Shown: in pieces, positions 53,977-64,000 of the stretch | Position numbering within the stretch: the stretch's first letter is position 1 | How the letters are laid out: every line of letters starts with the position of its first letter | NCBI GenBank assembly: GCA_029718625.1 | Contig: CM056379.1 | Location: 66,892,670 to 66,956,669 of the forward strand | Direction: 5' to 3' | Source of the DNA: Synaphobranchus kaupii | Taxonomy: Eukaryota; Chordata; Actinopteri; Anguilliformes; Synaphobranchidae | Length of the DNA stretch: 64,000 nt | Made by a program: the position numbers and the translations under genes | The notes under the pieces: model-generated | The model's database searches: none | What the model saw: only the letters and a program-made list of their open reading frames with translations | What the model was told of the DNA's origin: nothing

Positions 53977-55273
53977 TTGAAGCTTTGCTTTCCGGAAAAC
54001 ATACTTCCTCAGCGTACATGGCGCCGTAACTCAAGACGACTTGCGGAAAAAAACTCTCGAAACCATTTAGCTCTCGAAACCAACGAGTCCCCTGAGATAA
54101 GTTATTGCATGTTATGGGAAACCATGAAAGCGTATGTGAGGGGACAAGTGATATCCTATAACACTAGTGAAAATAAAAGTAAAACCAAACGTGCTACAGA
54201 GTTAATCGACAGGATTAAAGTGGTTGACTAATTACACTCAACATCACCTTCGGAGAATCTATACAGAGAGAGAATTTCGCTCCAGACAGAATTTGATTCC
54301 CTGACTAATGTGAATGCTATAGATCTTCATTTAAAATCTCGTCATAAGCTCTTGTGCCATCAACTTAAACAGTCGGCAACAGCAGGTTTTATATCTGCAA
54401 TAAAAGATGGGGAAGGTATATTGTTACGGACCAAGGGGACATTAACGTCCACCAGGCCCTGATGGATATCCAATAGAATTTTTTAAATTATTTTTAAAAA
54501 TTTGCTCCCAAATTACTACTGTTATTGTCAAAGGTATTCGAAGAGGTCCTGGCCAAAAAGGCTCTTCCCCCAACTATGACACAGGCCTCTATCTCATTCT
54601 TTAAAAGAATAAGGATCCGTTGATGTGTGAGTCTTATCACCTGGTTAATCTACTATGTTGCGACTATAAAATTCTAACCAAGGTGCTGGCAGGTAGGCTT
54701 GAGAAAATTATGCCTAAATTGATACATCCAGATCAGACGGGTTTCATTGTGGGCAGACAATTATCAAGCAACCTTCGCCGTGTGTTCAATGTTATCTATC
54801 AACCCAACAATATCAACCCACTCAATCACTTAACGAGGCAGTGGGAGGAAGAGTTTGCAATTACTATATCAGATATAAATTGGCAAGCCGCAAATACATT
54901 GGTACACTTATCATCAATATGCATTAGACATGGGTTGTTGCAGTTTAAGGTTCTGCATAGGCTACATCTATCTGCAAGTAAGCTGGCCAAATTCTACCCT
55001 GGTTTAGACCCAACCTGCATCAGGTGCAGGCGAGACCCAGCTAACCTCAGTCACATGTTTTGGCTATGCCCCAAACTGACCCCATTTTGGACAGGTGTAT
55101 TTAAGACCTTCTCATATATGTGTAATACGGTTATTGATCCTAACCCATTGACTGCATTGTTTGGTGTAGACCTGCAGGAGACACCAATAACAACTCACCC
55201 GGCTGAGGCCATGGCATTCTCTACCTTACTTGCTAGTGATTGTACTTATGTGAAAATCAATAAAAATATTTGA
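53977..55273 (+). pseudogene. L1 ORF2 RT fragments and C-terminal knuckle
   Basis: From 54620 the frame begins with RT finger blocks YHLVNLLCCDYKILTKVLA and HPDQTGFIVGRQ. It then jumps at about 54800 to the C-terminal region (ISDINWQAANTLVH, CIRCRRDPANLSHMFWLCP). The YxDD-bearing palm is missing, so a deletion of the RT core joins the two parts in frame. The CxxC...H...C cluster is the L1 C-terminal zinc motif. It cannot copy RNA. Confidence 0.8.
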
Positions 55274-55469
55274 ATAATAATAATAGTTCTTCAAAATCAA
55301 ATAAATCTAAATTTGTTTCAAAAGTTTCAGTTTGAGAGGTCTTGTTTCCCAGATTATAAAATTTTTCCAGTGGTTTCCTGTGGGCTGTCAGCAGCTCATA
55401 CATAAACTGACAGTGTCCCTTCATTCTCCTGGGGATTGAACTGCTGCTCCCAACACACTGCAGTGTGTA

Positions 55470-55680
55470 CAGTGCCTTCAGAAAGTGTTTGCCTCCCTTA
55501 AACTTTTTCACATTTTGTCCTGTTACACCTTAACATTTTTATGCATTGAACATTTTGTTTACATATCACCAACACAGTGCATCCGACACGTTTGGGATTA
55601 AAAAAAATTCTTAAGAAATGAAAGACTTCCATTCCTCATTTTCGAAAGTATTCACCCTCCCCCATTTTCTACACATTACA
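55470..55680 (+). repeat. Tc1-family end fragment
   Basis: ACAGTGCCTTCAGAAAGTG and TTTTTCACATTTTGTCCTG with TGTTACACCTTAAC are the typical terminal sequence of a salmonid/teleost Tc1 family as I recognise it. No transposase follows. Confidence 0.6.
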
Positions 55681-55719
55681 AATTGGAAAATGTGTAAGGT
55701 CTTACACATTTTCCAATTT
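55680..55719. repeat. perfect 19-bp-arm palindrome
   Basis: AAATTGGAAAATGTGTAAG is followed by GT and then its exact reverse complement. It is a hairpin-forming site of unknown role, beside the Tc1 fragment. Confidence 0.9.
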
Positions 55720-56092
55720 TTACCAATTCGGTAAATGTCAAAATTTGATTGATGACCATGTGTCATAAATTTATAAATATTCACGAGGTAATAAAAATAT
55801 AATTATTCATGTTTCGTCATTTATTATAATTTAAAAAAATAATATTTTATTATTATTTGGGGTGGGGTGGGCATCGTAGATGATGCCTTATTGTTGTTGT
55901 AAGGTTGGTAAAGATTTTTGTGAGGGTGGGGATTGTTTTAAGATCTTGATGTTTTTTGCGACGATCTTGATACTTTCGCCAACGTGATTCAATGGGTTCA
56001 CATTTTCTTTTAAATATACTTTATTAGAACAACACTGTGAAAAAGTAATGAAATGTTTTGTAGTTTTTTAAAACAGCAGCACATACAGTGGT

Positions 56093-56404
56093 GTTCAAAA
56101 AAATAGCAGTACAACATCAGTAACCTGATGAACCACTGTTATTAGTAGTAGTGATATTTCTGCATGGCAAATAATTTACTTGTAGATGTAGTAGTGTAAT
56201 AGAAAAACAACAGACCCAACTGTCATGACATGCACGCTGCTTGTTCTGAGTAATTGACTCATTCATTGAAAGTGGCGTGTTCAAAATAATAACAGTGTGG
56301 AGTTTAATTAGAGAATTCATTAATTCTGTGAAAAAAACAGGTCAAACAGGTATTCTACAGGTAAACAGAAGCCATCATGATTCTGTATAAAAGGATAGCA
56401 AAAG
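56093..56404 (+). repeat. CAGTGGTGTTCAAAA-type MITE fragment
   Basis: Begins CAGTGGTGTTCAAAAAAATA and repeats GTGTTCAAAATAATAACAG at about 56277. This end sequence is familiar from small fish DNA transposons. A weaker match (CAGTTGTGTTCAAATAAAGC) is at 772. The right border is not clear. Confidence 0.5.
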
Positions 56405-56720
56405 ACTCCTGATATCTTATTTCCAGGTACTCTTAGAAGCAATACTATAACCTCTGCATTTGAATGGATCTCTATGGGAATTGGGGGGTGGGACTAGATT
56501 AAGCTGTAAATTACACGGGAATAGTATGGAACCCATGGTTGGCTAAATGGCTGTAAGTCAACAAGGGTCTGAGGTATCAAACGAGCCTCAAACCATCACT
56601 CTGCTGCCAGATATGCAGTAGATATGGATGGATCACTTGAAGGGTTGTTTCTCCTGACAAATTTTCCTATTGAACTCTATGGAAAAATAAGTCAGGAGAA
56701 GAAACCTTTCAAATTATCCA
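56405..56720 (-). repeat. hairpin-headed interspersed repeat, copy 3 (reversed)
   Basis: Body and palindrome of the 3183-3600 repeat in opposite orientation, with the hairpin at about 56622-56720. It preserves the uninterrupted ATATGCAGTAGATATGG junction that shows where the SINE entered copy 2. Confidence 0.75.
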
Positions 56721-56728
56721 TCAGAAAT

Positions 56729-57140
56729 GTTCCCTCATGAAATTAATTTTATTCAACTAAGCACGCATCGGTCTATCCGCCATACCAGTTTGGACGCACA
56801 GACAGCAGACATGTACAGTAATACTAGGCCATACTAAAAATCTGAAAATAAATAAATTGTGAGATGTTCCCTCATGAAATCATGTTTCTTCAACCAATCA
56901 CCCATGCCAATATGGAACATTTTCACTGTGGAACTCAGAGGCAACAGGCTGTTTTTGGTGCTGACGCATAGACAGCAGTCTGCACATCTCCTGTACTACT
57001 AGGCCATACTAAAGATCAGAAAAAAGAAAATTGTGAGATGTTCCCTCATGAAATCAATTTTATTCAATCAATCACACTTCTGTTTATTATCCATACCAAT
57101 ATGGAACATTTTCACTGTGGAAATCAGAGGCAACAGGCTG
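56729..57140. repeat. GTTCCCTCATGAAAT repeat with inverted partner
   Basis: The phrase GTTCCCTCATGAAAT occurs at 56729, 56866 and 57040. Shared blocks ATATGGAACATTTTCACTGTGG and ACAGCAGTCTGCAC are also present in reverse complement at 61082-61170. The two parts could be the halves of one element that later insertions pushed apart. Confidence 0.6.
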
Positions 57141-57460
57141 TAATTTATCTTAATTAGGTGCTTTTCTTGTTTAGAGGGATTATTTACCCTCTTAAGCCAC
57201 ATTGTCAGAAATAACTAGGCATGCCATGAAGAATAAATGTCCCATGTTCACTTTGTGCTTATTGTGCTATATTGCAAATAATTACAAGAACAGTTAACAA
57301 TTTTTTTTTATCTGATCAAATTAAAGACTGAGGTGAATCAATTGGCTCCTAATTAGGTCGTTGAACACATGTGGTTTAGGTTCCTTCATAATTGTTTCCT
57401 TAAACTTATTAACACAATACAGCTTTAGCTAGTTATCATTAGTTGTGGTTGTGAAACTCT
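57141..57460. repeat. fragment related to the palindromic MITE at 38117
   Basis: TCTTAATTAGGTGCTTTT, GTTTAGAGGGATTATTTACC and TTAAGCCACATTGT match 38213-38300 with moderate divergence, and the similarity continues through GACTGAGGTGAATCAATTGG. The terminal CAGTGGTTCCC is absent. Confidence 0.7.
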
Positions 57461-57508
57461 CCATACTGCTTATTCCACGACTTTTTGAGAACCTATCTCC
57501 TCCTACAC

Positions 57509-57713
57509 CAGGGGTAGGGAACCCTGGTCCTGAGAGCCGCAGGGTCTGCTGGTTTTTGTTTTCACCTTAAATACAGCAACTACTTAAACCAAAGAAACCA
57601 GGTGAGGTGAGTTAACTGTGTAATCAACTGCTTTAATTGATCAATTAAGTGGGGAGTAACAACTAAAACCAGCAGACCCTGCGGCTCTCCAGGACCAGGG
57701 TTCCCTACCCCTG
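57509..57713. mobile_element. 205-bp hAT-type MITE
   Basis: Ends CAGGGGTAGGGAACCCTGGT and its reverse complement. The exact 8-bp duplication TCCTACAC lies at 57501-57508 and 57714-57721. It is palindromic over about 60 bp per arm and non-coding. Confidence 0.92.
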
Positions 57714-59088
57714 TCCTACACCATTCACATCATCAACACCATTCATACCTCATATTATACCTTTGTACACCCTCCAGGTTGCTATTACTTTTACCTTCAT
57801 ACTAGGGGTGTAACGATTCTCCAAATCTACGGTTCGGTTCATACCTCGGTTTTTATTGTTTTGTTTATGTAATGTGTAATATTTACAAAAGGGAAATTGC
57901 GACCGCCAAAATGACAATAATTGACAAAACGGCAAATAAAATCATATCCGAATGAATTTAATTAAATTTTTTGAGTGGCTACCTTTGAAGCCCTAACTTC
58001 TGAAAAGGTAAAAGCTTTAACCCGATCCACGTTGGTGCCCCACAACTATAGTGTTAGACTTATCGGTCCCAAGTACAGTAGCCTATTCATGTTAGTCTTA
58101 AATTATAAACTAGGCTACAGCTTTAAGAAAACCCCAGGATTGATACTACAGTGCAATAAAATAAGAGGGTGCTGTTAATAGCCCAAAGCGCTTACAACCC
58201 TCGTCTAGCCACAGCCACAGACTGTAAAATGCACCGTTCAATATAGCTAGAAACAATAATATTTTTTTAAAACGTTGTACAAATAGCCTACGCATTTGAT
58301 GTTTTCAATTACTTACTGTAGGCTACTATAAAGTAGGCTACCTGATGCACTTTTAGAAGACACCTCACCTAGAAGACACCTCATTTTTTCCCTCCAAAAT
58401 CTCTCGTAGCTATAAATATGTTAATGGAACCAAATATCTTACCTGTAGGCTATAAGCAGGTAGGCTACCACTGTGTTATGATTAACCCTGAAGAGTTTAT
58501 CTTGTTACGTTTCGCCAAAGTGCAAAGTACCAAATCTTGTTACAGTCGACATTTCCACAGTGACCTATCGCATTTCGGGCTGAAATAGTATTCGTTGCTA
58601 TTATGTAATGTGTAGTTACACTTATTTTTTATTTATGTTTTAGAGTATTGTTTATTTATTTTTCTATTTGTGCGCTATCAAAATAGCCTAAATGGTGTAA
58701 TATTCAAATATTAAAAAAGCTTCAAGGACCTTTGATTTTTAAAACCTAACTCCTAAACACAACCCTACTGGTACTTTACAAGCAAAGCCTACATGGGCTC
58801 TTTGAACTCCAAAAACTGTATTTATGGTAAAATGAATGCAAAAAATGTTGCTGCTCACGCACTGCGTGCGCTGGCATTGGTACTGCCATTACATTACATT
58901 ACATTACATTTATTTAGCAGACGCTTTTATCCAAAGCGACGTACAGTAAGTGCGTACAGAGACATCATCATCATTACAGAACAGACAAGGCAAAGCACAT
59001 CCTTTGCATAATGTAGCAGCTATCCCTAGCAATGAACGTTGACTGTAGTTCACAGTAAGCTGTGGGCAAATCAGCAACACCACACTTT

Positions 59089-59268
59089 CATTCCAAATAC
59101 TATTATAAACTATACTATTATAAACCATTCCAAATACTATTATAAACTATGCTATTGTAAACCATTCCAAATACTATTATAAACTATACTATTATAAACC
59201 ATTCCAAATACTATTATAAACTATGCTATTATAAACCATTCCAAATACTATTATAAACTATAATAAAC
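59089..59268. repeat. 37-bp minisatellite in the L2 3' UTR
   Basis: Five units starting CATTCCAAATACTATTATAA at 59089, 59126, 59163, 59200 and 59237, period exactly 37, the last one partial. Alternate units carry TATACTATT and TATGCTATT, pointing to duplication of a two-unit block. Confidence 0.92.
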
Positions 59269-59317
59269 AAACAGGAAAACACAGGGAACAGGGAACTGAT
59301 ATTCCTAGGTGAGGATA

Positions 59318-60556
59318 TCAGTCAAGGTGGAGTCTGAAGAGGTGTGTCTTCAGGCCTCGACGGAATGCAGGCAGGGTTGGAGTAGAACGTAGGGGAATGG
59401 GAAGTTCATTCCACCACTGAGGAGCTAAGGTGGAAAAACTCCGCAGTCGGGACGAGTGAGAGCCTTTGACACGGAGGGGGGGAAGTGCGAGTTGCCCCGC
59501 TGTAGAAGAGCGAAGTGGTCGAGCAGGAACATAGTTCTGGATTAAGTCCTGCAGGTAGGCGGGGCCTGTCCTATTTGCTGCAGTGTAGGCCAGGGTCAGA
59601 ACTTTGAACCTGATCCTGGCTGCAACTGGCAGCCAGTGGAGAGACCTCAGCAGGGGGGTTACGTGGGAAAATTTCGGGAGGTTGAACACAAGCCGGGCAG
59701 CTGCATTCTGGATGAGTTGAAGAGGCAGAATGGCGCAGGCCGGTAGGCTTGCGAGCAGGGAGTTGCAGTAGTCCAGGCGTGAGGTGACCATGGTCTGGAC
59801 AAGAAGCTGGGTGGAGTAGGTGGTCAGGTATGGTCGAATCCTCCTGATGTTGTACAGGAGGAACCTGCAGGACCGTGCCGTCGCCCTGATGTGCTCTTTG
59901 AAGTCCAGCCGGTCGTCCAGGACCACCCCCAGGTTCCTTGCAGAGCGGGAGGCAGCCACCACGGTCCCATCAACGGTGATGGAGAGGTCATGTAGTGGGG
60001 AGGTCTTGTACGGCATGAAGAGGAGCTCTGTCTTGTCAAGGTTGAGCTTCAGGTGATGGGTAGCCATCCACTCAGAGATGTCAGTCAGACAAGCAGATAT
60101 CCTCTCCTTAACCTGTGGGGTAGAGGGAGGGAAAGAGAGGAAGAGTTGAGTATCGTCAGCATAGCTATGGTATGAGAAGCCATGTGAATGGATTACTGAG
60201 CCAAGAGACTTAGTATACATAGAGAACAGCAGAGGACCCAGTACAGATCCCTGCGGGACTCCTGTAGACAGAGGACGGGGAGCAGAGACGGAACCCTTCC
60301 AGGAGACTTGGTAGGATCTATCAGTGAGGTACGATACAAACCAAGAGAGGGCAGTTCCAGAAATGCCCATCTCAGCGAGTGTGGAGATCAGGAGTTTGTG
60401 GTTGACCGTGTCGAATGCCGCAGACAGGTCAAGGAGAATCAGAACAGAGGAGAGGGAGGAGGCTCTTGCAGTGGCGAGTGCCTCAGTCACAGCCAGGAGA
60501 GCAGTTTCGGTGGAATGGCCGGTTCTGAAGCCAGACTGATGCGGGTCAAGCAGGTT
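59318..60556 (-). pseudogene. L2 reverse transcriptase, open but N-terminally truncated
   Basis: Open for about 412 codons from NLLDPHQSGFR to the stop after THLFRLHLD. Blocks: VLILLDLSAAFDTVNH with the first catalytic Asp, STGVPQGSVLGPLLF, and SYADDTQLF with the YADD active site. The C-terminal block LHWLPVAARIRFKVLTL is also complete. No stop or frameshift is seen in this stretch. The enzyme would prime reverse transcription at a nick, but without its endonuclease and start it is not functional. The frame continues upstream into hAT sequence only by chance. Confidence 0.88.
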
Positions 60557-61081
60557 GCCAAAACCCATTTCTCTGCCAGGAAAAACCGTGCAGCTTGCCT
60601 TAACTTTAAATAGAATAATAATTTTGTGATTTACATGTGTTATAGTGTTAATTGTGAAATTAAAAATTAGTTTTCTTACATTAGTAACGTAATGAGAGCT
60701 CAACAGGCTGCACCTGCAGTGATGGCAGCGGGTTGTGGTTGGGGGAGGGGGTGTATCGCGGTTCCGTCTTCCAGAACCGCGACACAAGACCGTGGACGTT
60801 TGTATCATGGTTTCGGTCTCGGTTTCAGAACCGTTACACCCCTACTTCATACCATATACACTTTTTCAGATAATTTACCTTTTATCACCAAAAACATTAA
60901 TGGGAGTCAATGGGCACATTTTGAAAATCAATGCAATAGAATGTGGATGCTGTAACATATTACACTGCTTACGACATCACAATGCCTTCCTCTACAACAC
61001 TGTTATGATCTAACAATACTATTCCAGATGATCGCAATTTCTTTTTCCCTAATTATTAGTGTAGCCTAGAAGTACAGTAGA

Positions 61082-61240
61082 TGTGCAGACTGCTATCTAT
61101 GCGTCAGCACCAAAAACAGACTGTTGCCTCTGATTTCCACAGTGAAAATGTTCCATATTGGTATGAGTGATATACAGTTGTGTGATTAGTTTAATGAAAT
61201 TAATTTAATGGGGGAACATTTAGCATTTCTTTACCTTTTG
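61082..61240. repeat. inverted copy of the 56729-57140 repeat
   Basis: GTGCAGACTGCTATCTATGC, CTGTTGCCTCTGATTTCCAC and GTGAAAATGTTCCATATTGG are the reverse complement of blocks at 56890-57130. Confidence 0.7.
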
Positions 61241-61270
61241 GGATGTTTAAAATAAGCTAGTACTACTGTC

Positions 61271-61334
61271 TGTGCATATAATAATAATAATTATAATATA
61301 TTTATTTGTATAGCACCTTTCCAACAGTAGCACC

Positions 61335-61372
<38 letters not shown>

Positions 61373-61440
61373 AATCCCCTTTATTTGTATAGCACCTTTC
61401 CAGCAGTATTAACACAGCGTGCCATGCTTCACAACATAAC
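61271..61440. repeat. TTTATTTGTATAGCACC repeat with (ATA)n microsatellite
   Basis: TTTATTTGTATAGCACCTTTCC occurs at about 61299 and again at 61380, separated by an (AAT)n run of about 11 units at 61336-61371. It is related to the repeat at 33758 by its TTTATTTGTATAGC start. Confidence 0.75.
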
Positions 61441-61946
61441 AAATTACAATATAAAACAATACAATGCACAAAAACAGTACACACTATAACAATACAAGAT
61501 AACAACATATTAAAATAATCAGAGATCAATAAAAATCTTTGTATTTTCGTAAGTCACTCTCGGTAACAACAGCTGTGAAATGCCTGTAAGATTCCCTAGG
61601 AGCATGTGATTTGCTTTATTACCGTACTTTTCATGAGATATGCGCACATCCAAGTGCAAGACTGTTGGTGGCTCTCAACTGGCTGCTCAGTTGACCGCAG
61701 TCAATTAAATGAGTGGACTGTAATTAGAAGCTAGGGCTTTTAGTTTCAATGGGATAAAATTACACATTAAATATTTTTAATTTGAACAGCCGGTTATGAA
61801 TCTCTTATCCACGGCGCCCCCCCTAGTGGTAGTCGTCGAAGTCCCAATTAGGTTACAGTCATGTTTCTCTGAAATGATAAATTACAGCTTTAAGAAACCC
61901 CCCGAAATTCCGCCGCAATTCATCTTGCCACAGTCACAGACAATTA
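61441..61946. other. no recognisable feature
   Basis: AT-rich intron sequence. Confidence 0.5.
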
Positions 61947-62690
61947 TGTCGGGTAAGTGAGGACTAGGTAAAATGTGTATTATGTGAATCCAGCGGTTCC
62001 AACAGTCAATACCCTTGTTAAAACGTTCGGCACTCTGAATACCGAACACAAGCGATATTGCGTGCTAGAACCCCTCACTTAACCTACATTCAAAATAAGC
62101 TTTACGTGATTTAATTTAATAATTATTATTAAAAATGACAATCATCAATTAAATCGCCGAATTCTTTGATAGGTAAGTCGAACAGTAACCTGGTGGATCA
62201 ACCAACAAGCCAAAACAAAGTCTAAATCAGGTCTTGAGATTAAGTAATTTTATTAAATGAAAACATTCAATTAGAATAATGACTGGGAATCATACATTCA
62301 CGAAGGAATGTAGGCTGACTACTTATAATTCACAAAAGGAAGACATTAAACCAGACATTAATTTGAATATACCAGAAAAGAGAGAGATAAGCCAAAAATT
62401 GCCAATATTATTTACCCTCCAGCTGAACAGGAACAAAAGGAAACGCACGAGGAAACAAAAAGAATGACTTCTCCAAACAGACTAAATTATTTTTCTGCGG
62501 TGCAACTATAAAATACCTTGATAGGGAGGGGATCCAAGCCCTGATTGGGTTAAGGTGTGGGGGAGGGGGGGAAGAGGGGTCATTTATTGACAAAGACTGG
62601 CTTATCTTTGATGTTGGGGGGGTGAGAGTGAGAGAGAGACAGAGAGCGACAGAGATAGAGAGAAGGGGGGGAATATTAGATATCCTACAT
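61947..62690 (-). repeat. 3' LTR of a defective LTR element
   Basis: On the minus strand it begins TGTAGGATATCTAATATTCC at 62690, right after the purine tract AAGAGAGGGAA (62691-62701). It ends near TGTC (plus strand) at 61947. The part 62336-62690 is repeated at 63627-63994, and a diverged copy is at 5947-6690. A TTTTATTA signal lies in the expected place. Confidence 0.7.
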
Positions 62691-62862
62691 TCCCTCTCTT
62701 GTAAGAATAGGTGCATGCACCCGCTAAAAACCTATTCTTACATCACCAAATAGGAATCACATTACACATTTGAACATTGAAGATGCAGTTACCTGCTAAC
62801 AACAAAAACAACTGTCCAAATGGTTCACCAACCATTTTTAAAACCTTTAGTCCATGCCCAGT

Positions 62863-63270
62863 TTAATAGTCCCTTTGTGATCTGCTGGCCAGCAGATATA
62901 TGGACACACTGACGTATGTCCCACGATGATCCAGTGTGGTGCGGAGAGATATCTCTATTAGACACTTTTTTGTGTCGCTGCTGTTATGACACCCTGGTTC
63001 AGTCTCTTCCTTCTCCATTGTCCGGGTATCTAGACTGGCAAGGGACAAGAGGTTCCCTGGGCTTTGGATAACCTGCAGTGCTTTTTCCATTAATGTTGCA
63101 ATTGCGTGAGTGAAATGCAACCTACTCCACAGTGTCTCTACCAGTTCTGCACGGCGTGCGGGGGAAATGTCTTCTGTGACAGGAAGCTGGACGATCCACA
63201 TGTGGCAAAGTGCAGTCAGGACCTCTCTTCTGATGGGCGGGGAAGCGCCTCTTTCCCTGTCGGAATCCAT
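62863..63270 (-). other. unassigned ORF between two LTR copies
   Basis: 135 codons beginning MDSDRERGASPPIRREVLTA and containing ISPARRAELVETLWSRLHF. It lies in the 0.9-kb interior between the LTR copies and on the same strand as they are. No retroviral domain is recognised. It could be a shortened gag or env piece or a chance frame. Confidence 0.3.
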
Positions 63271-63626
63271 TTTGGCTCCTTTAGCCTGGATCCAATTGGG
63301 TGGACTGCTGACGGCAGTTGCTTAGGCTAGCTTCCCGCGGCAGGGTGTGGGACCGGTTGCACTTATTTGCACTTGTGTCTGTGGGTGTCCTTTAGGGAAT
63401 GGCAGGAGAAGACTGTGGGAGTTGAGGGCTTAGGCATTATCACTCACAGCAACATGTGAAGAGCGGAACAATTAATGATTGCACTGCATGTTATGACCGC
63501 TGTCAGTCCATGCAGGGGAACCTTACGGACAGGGTTTACCGTCCACGGGATTGCCAGTCTAAATAATCACATGAATAGGGCAGACTTGTCCAGAAGTGTC
63601 CAGGAACAGTATTTGGCGGGGCACCC

Positions 63627-63994
63627 AAGGAAGACATTAAACCAGACATTAATTTAAATATACCAGAAAAGAGAGAGATAAGCCAAAAATTGCCAACATT
63701 ATTTACCCTCCAGCTGAACAGGAACAAAAGGAAACGCACGAAGAAACAAAAAGAATGACTTCTTCACCAAACAAACTCCAAACAGACTAAATTATTTTTC
63801 TGCGGTGCAACTATAAAATACCTTGATAGGGAGGGGATCCATGCCCTGATTGGGTTAAGGTGTGGGGGAGGGGGGGGAGAGGGGTCATTTATTGACAAAG
63901 ACTGGCTTATCTTTGATGTTGGGGGGGTGAGAGTGAGAGAGAGACAGAGAGCGACAGAGATAGAGAGAAGGGGGGGAATATTAGATATCCTACA
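63627..63994 (-). repeat. second LTR copy, partial
   Basis: Matches 62336-62690 closely, from AAGGAAGACATTAAACC to GATATCCTACA. One difference is a 14-base insertion (near 63763-63780). The remaining 0.4 kb of the LTR seen in the other copy is absent. It would be the 5' LTR of the same minus-strand element, cut short on its inner side. Confidence 0.7.
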
Positions 63995-64000
63995 ATAAAA

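Larger units (their letters stand above)
51890..55290 (+). mobile_element. L1-clade LINE, defective
   Basis: Plus-strand copy, same direction as the host gene, with ORF1 (52161-52793), endonuclease (53330-53929) and pieces of RT and C-terminus (53977-55273). Internal deletion, stops and frameshifts make it inactive. The 5' border is approximate; it ends in an A/T-rich stretch with AATAATAATAA. Confidence 0.8.
58888..60563 (-). mobile_element. L2-clade LINE, 5'-truncated
   Basis: Minus strand: RT-bearing 3' part of an L2 element ending in CGCTTTGGATAAAAGCG (58922-58938), a GGATA-loop hairpin, and then TGTAA-type repeats at 58888. This is the tail recognised by UnaL2-type reverse transcriptases and is shared with the SINEs. 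It is inserted inside the hAT element at 57803-60844, so it is the younger of the two. The endonuclease part was lost by 5' truncation. Confidence 0.9.
57803..60844. mobile_element. hAT element with CTTCATAC duplication, carrying an L2 LINE
   Basis: Ends TAGGGGTGTAACGATTCT and, reversed, TAGGGGTGTAACGGTTCT. The exact duplication CTTCATAC lies at 57795-57802 and 60845-60852. No transposase is visible; about 1.4 kb of its own sequence flanks the LINE at 58888-60563. Its terminus resembles that of the hAT at 36999. Confidence 0.9.

Noticed and set aside
59318..60808. A 496-codon complete protein
   Set aside because: The first 84 codons are hAT sequence read through by chance; the LINE RT starts at about 60556 and is truncated.

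Overview
This is a teleost fish genomic window, almost entirely intronic and very rich in transposable elements. The fish assignment rests on UnaL2-type SINE and LINE tails (CGCTYT-GGATA-ARAGCG stem-loop followed by TGTAA repeats), piscine hAT, Tc1 and PIF/Harbinger families, Rex1-like, L2 and L1 LINEs, a class I endogenous retrovirus, and AT-rich non-coding DNA with (CA)n and (TA)n tracts. The species cannot be named from the sequence.

The only host gene I can support is a plus-strand PHACTR-family gene, best matching PHACTR2 (phosphatase and actin regulator). It is represented by two consecutive, phase-compatible exons: 5388-5555 (the basic KIFKPWKWRKKK region) and 51628-51702 (first RPEL motif). 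The 46-kb interval between them is one intron. The sequence before 5388 and after 51702 belongs to the flanking introns.

Layout. 1-5387: upstream intron with a possible DNA element, a hairpin repeat and a Tc1 transposase remnant. 5556-16471: LTR-like repeats, a Tc1 MITE, a PIF/Harbinger copy, exons of a ZBED-type hAT transposase, and a repeat with tRNA-like modules. 16472-24343: a minus-strand endogenous retrovirus with a tRNA-Ser primer-binding site, a leader ORF, gag, protease, RT/RNase H, integrase and the transmembrane part of env. The surface part of env is missing and several frames are broken. 24344-27757: a hAT fragment and a minus-strand chromodomain Ty3/gypsy pol. 27760-28201: two exons of a THAP-domain gene or transposon. 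29612-30575: a second PIF/Harbinger copy, inverted relative to the first. 30812-39260: hairpin repeat carrying a SINE, a piggyBac-like remnant, a LINE fragment, and a gag-like ORF split in frame by two hAT-type insertions. 39990-42940: a 362-bp tandem satellite interrupted by a 1.5-kb solo LTR. 42941-51343: TTF-type hAT exon, a pyrimidine tract, a split MITE, a Rex1-like LINE and a second SINE. After the RPEL exon, 51890-55290 holds a defective L1. 56093-64000 holds MITEs, a hAT element with an L2 LINE inside it, and a defective LTR element.

Most insertions keep exact target-site duplications, so the nesting order can be read directly. No rRNA, CRISPR array or complete host gene is visible. 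The window shows how one vertebrate intron grew by repeated, datable insertions; I see no new multi-gene system.
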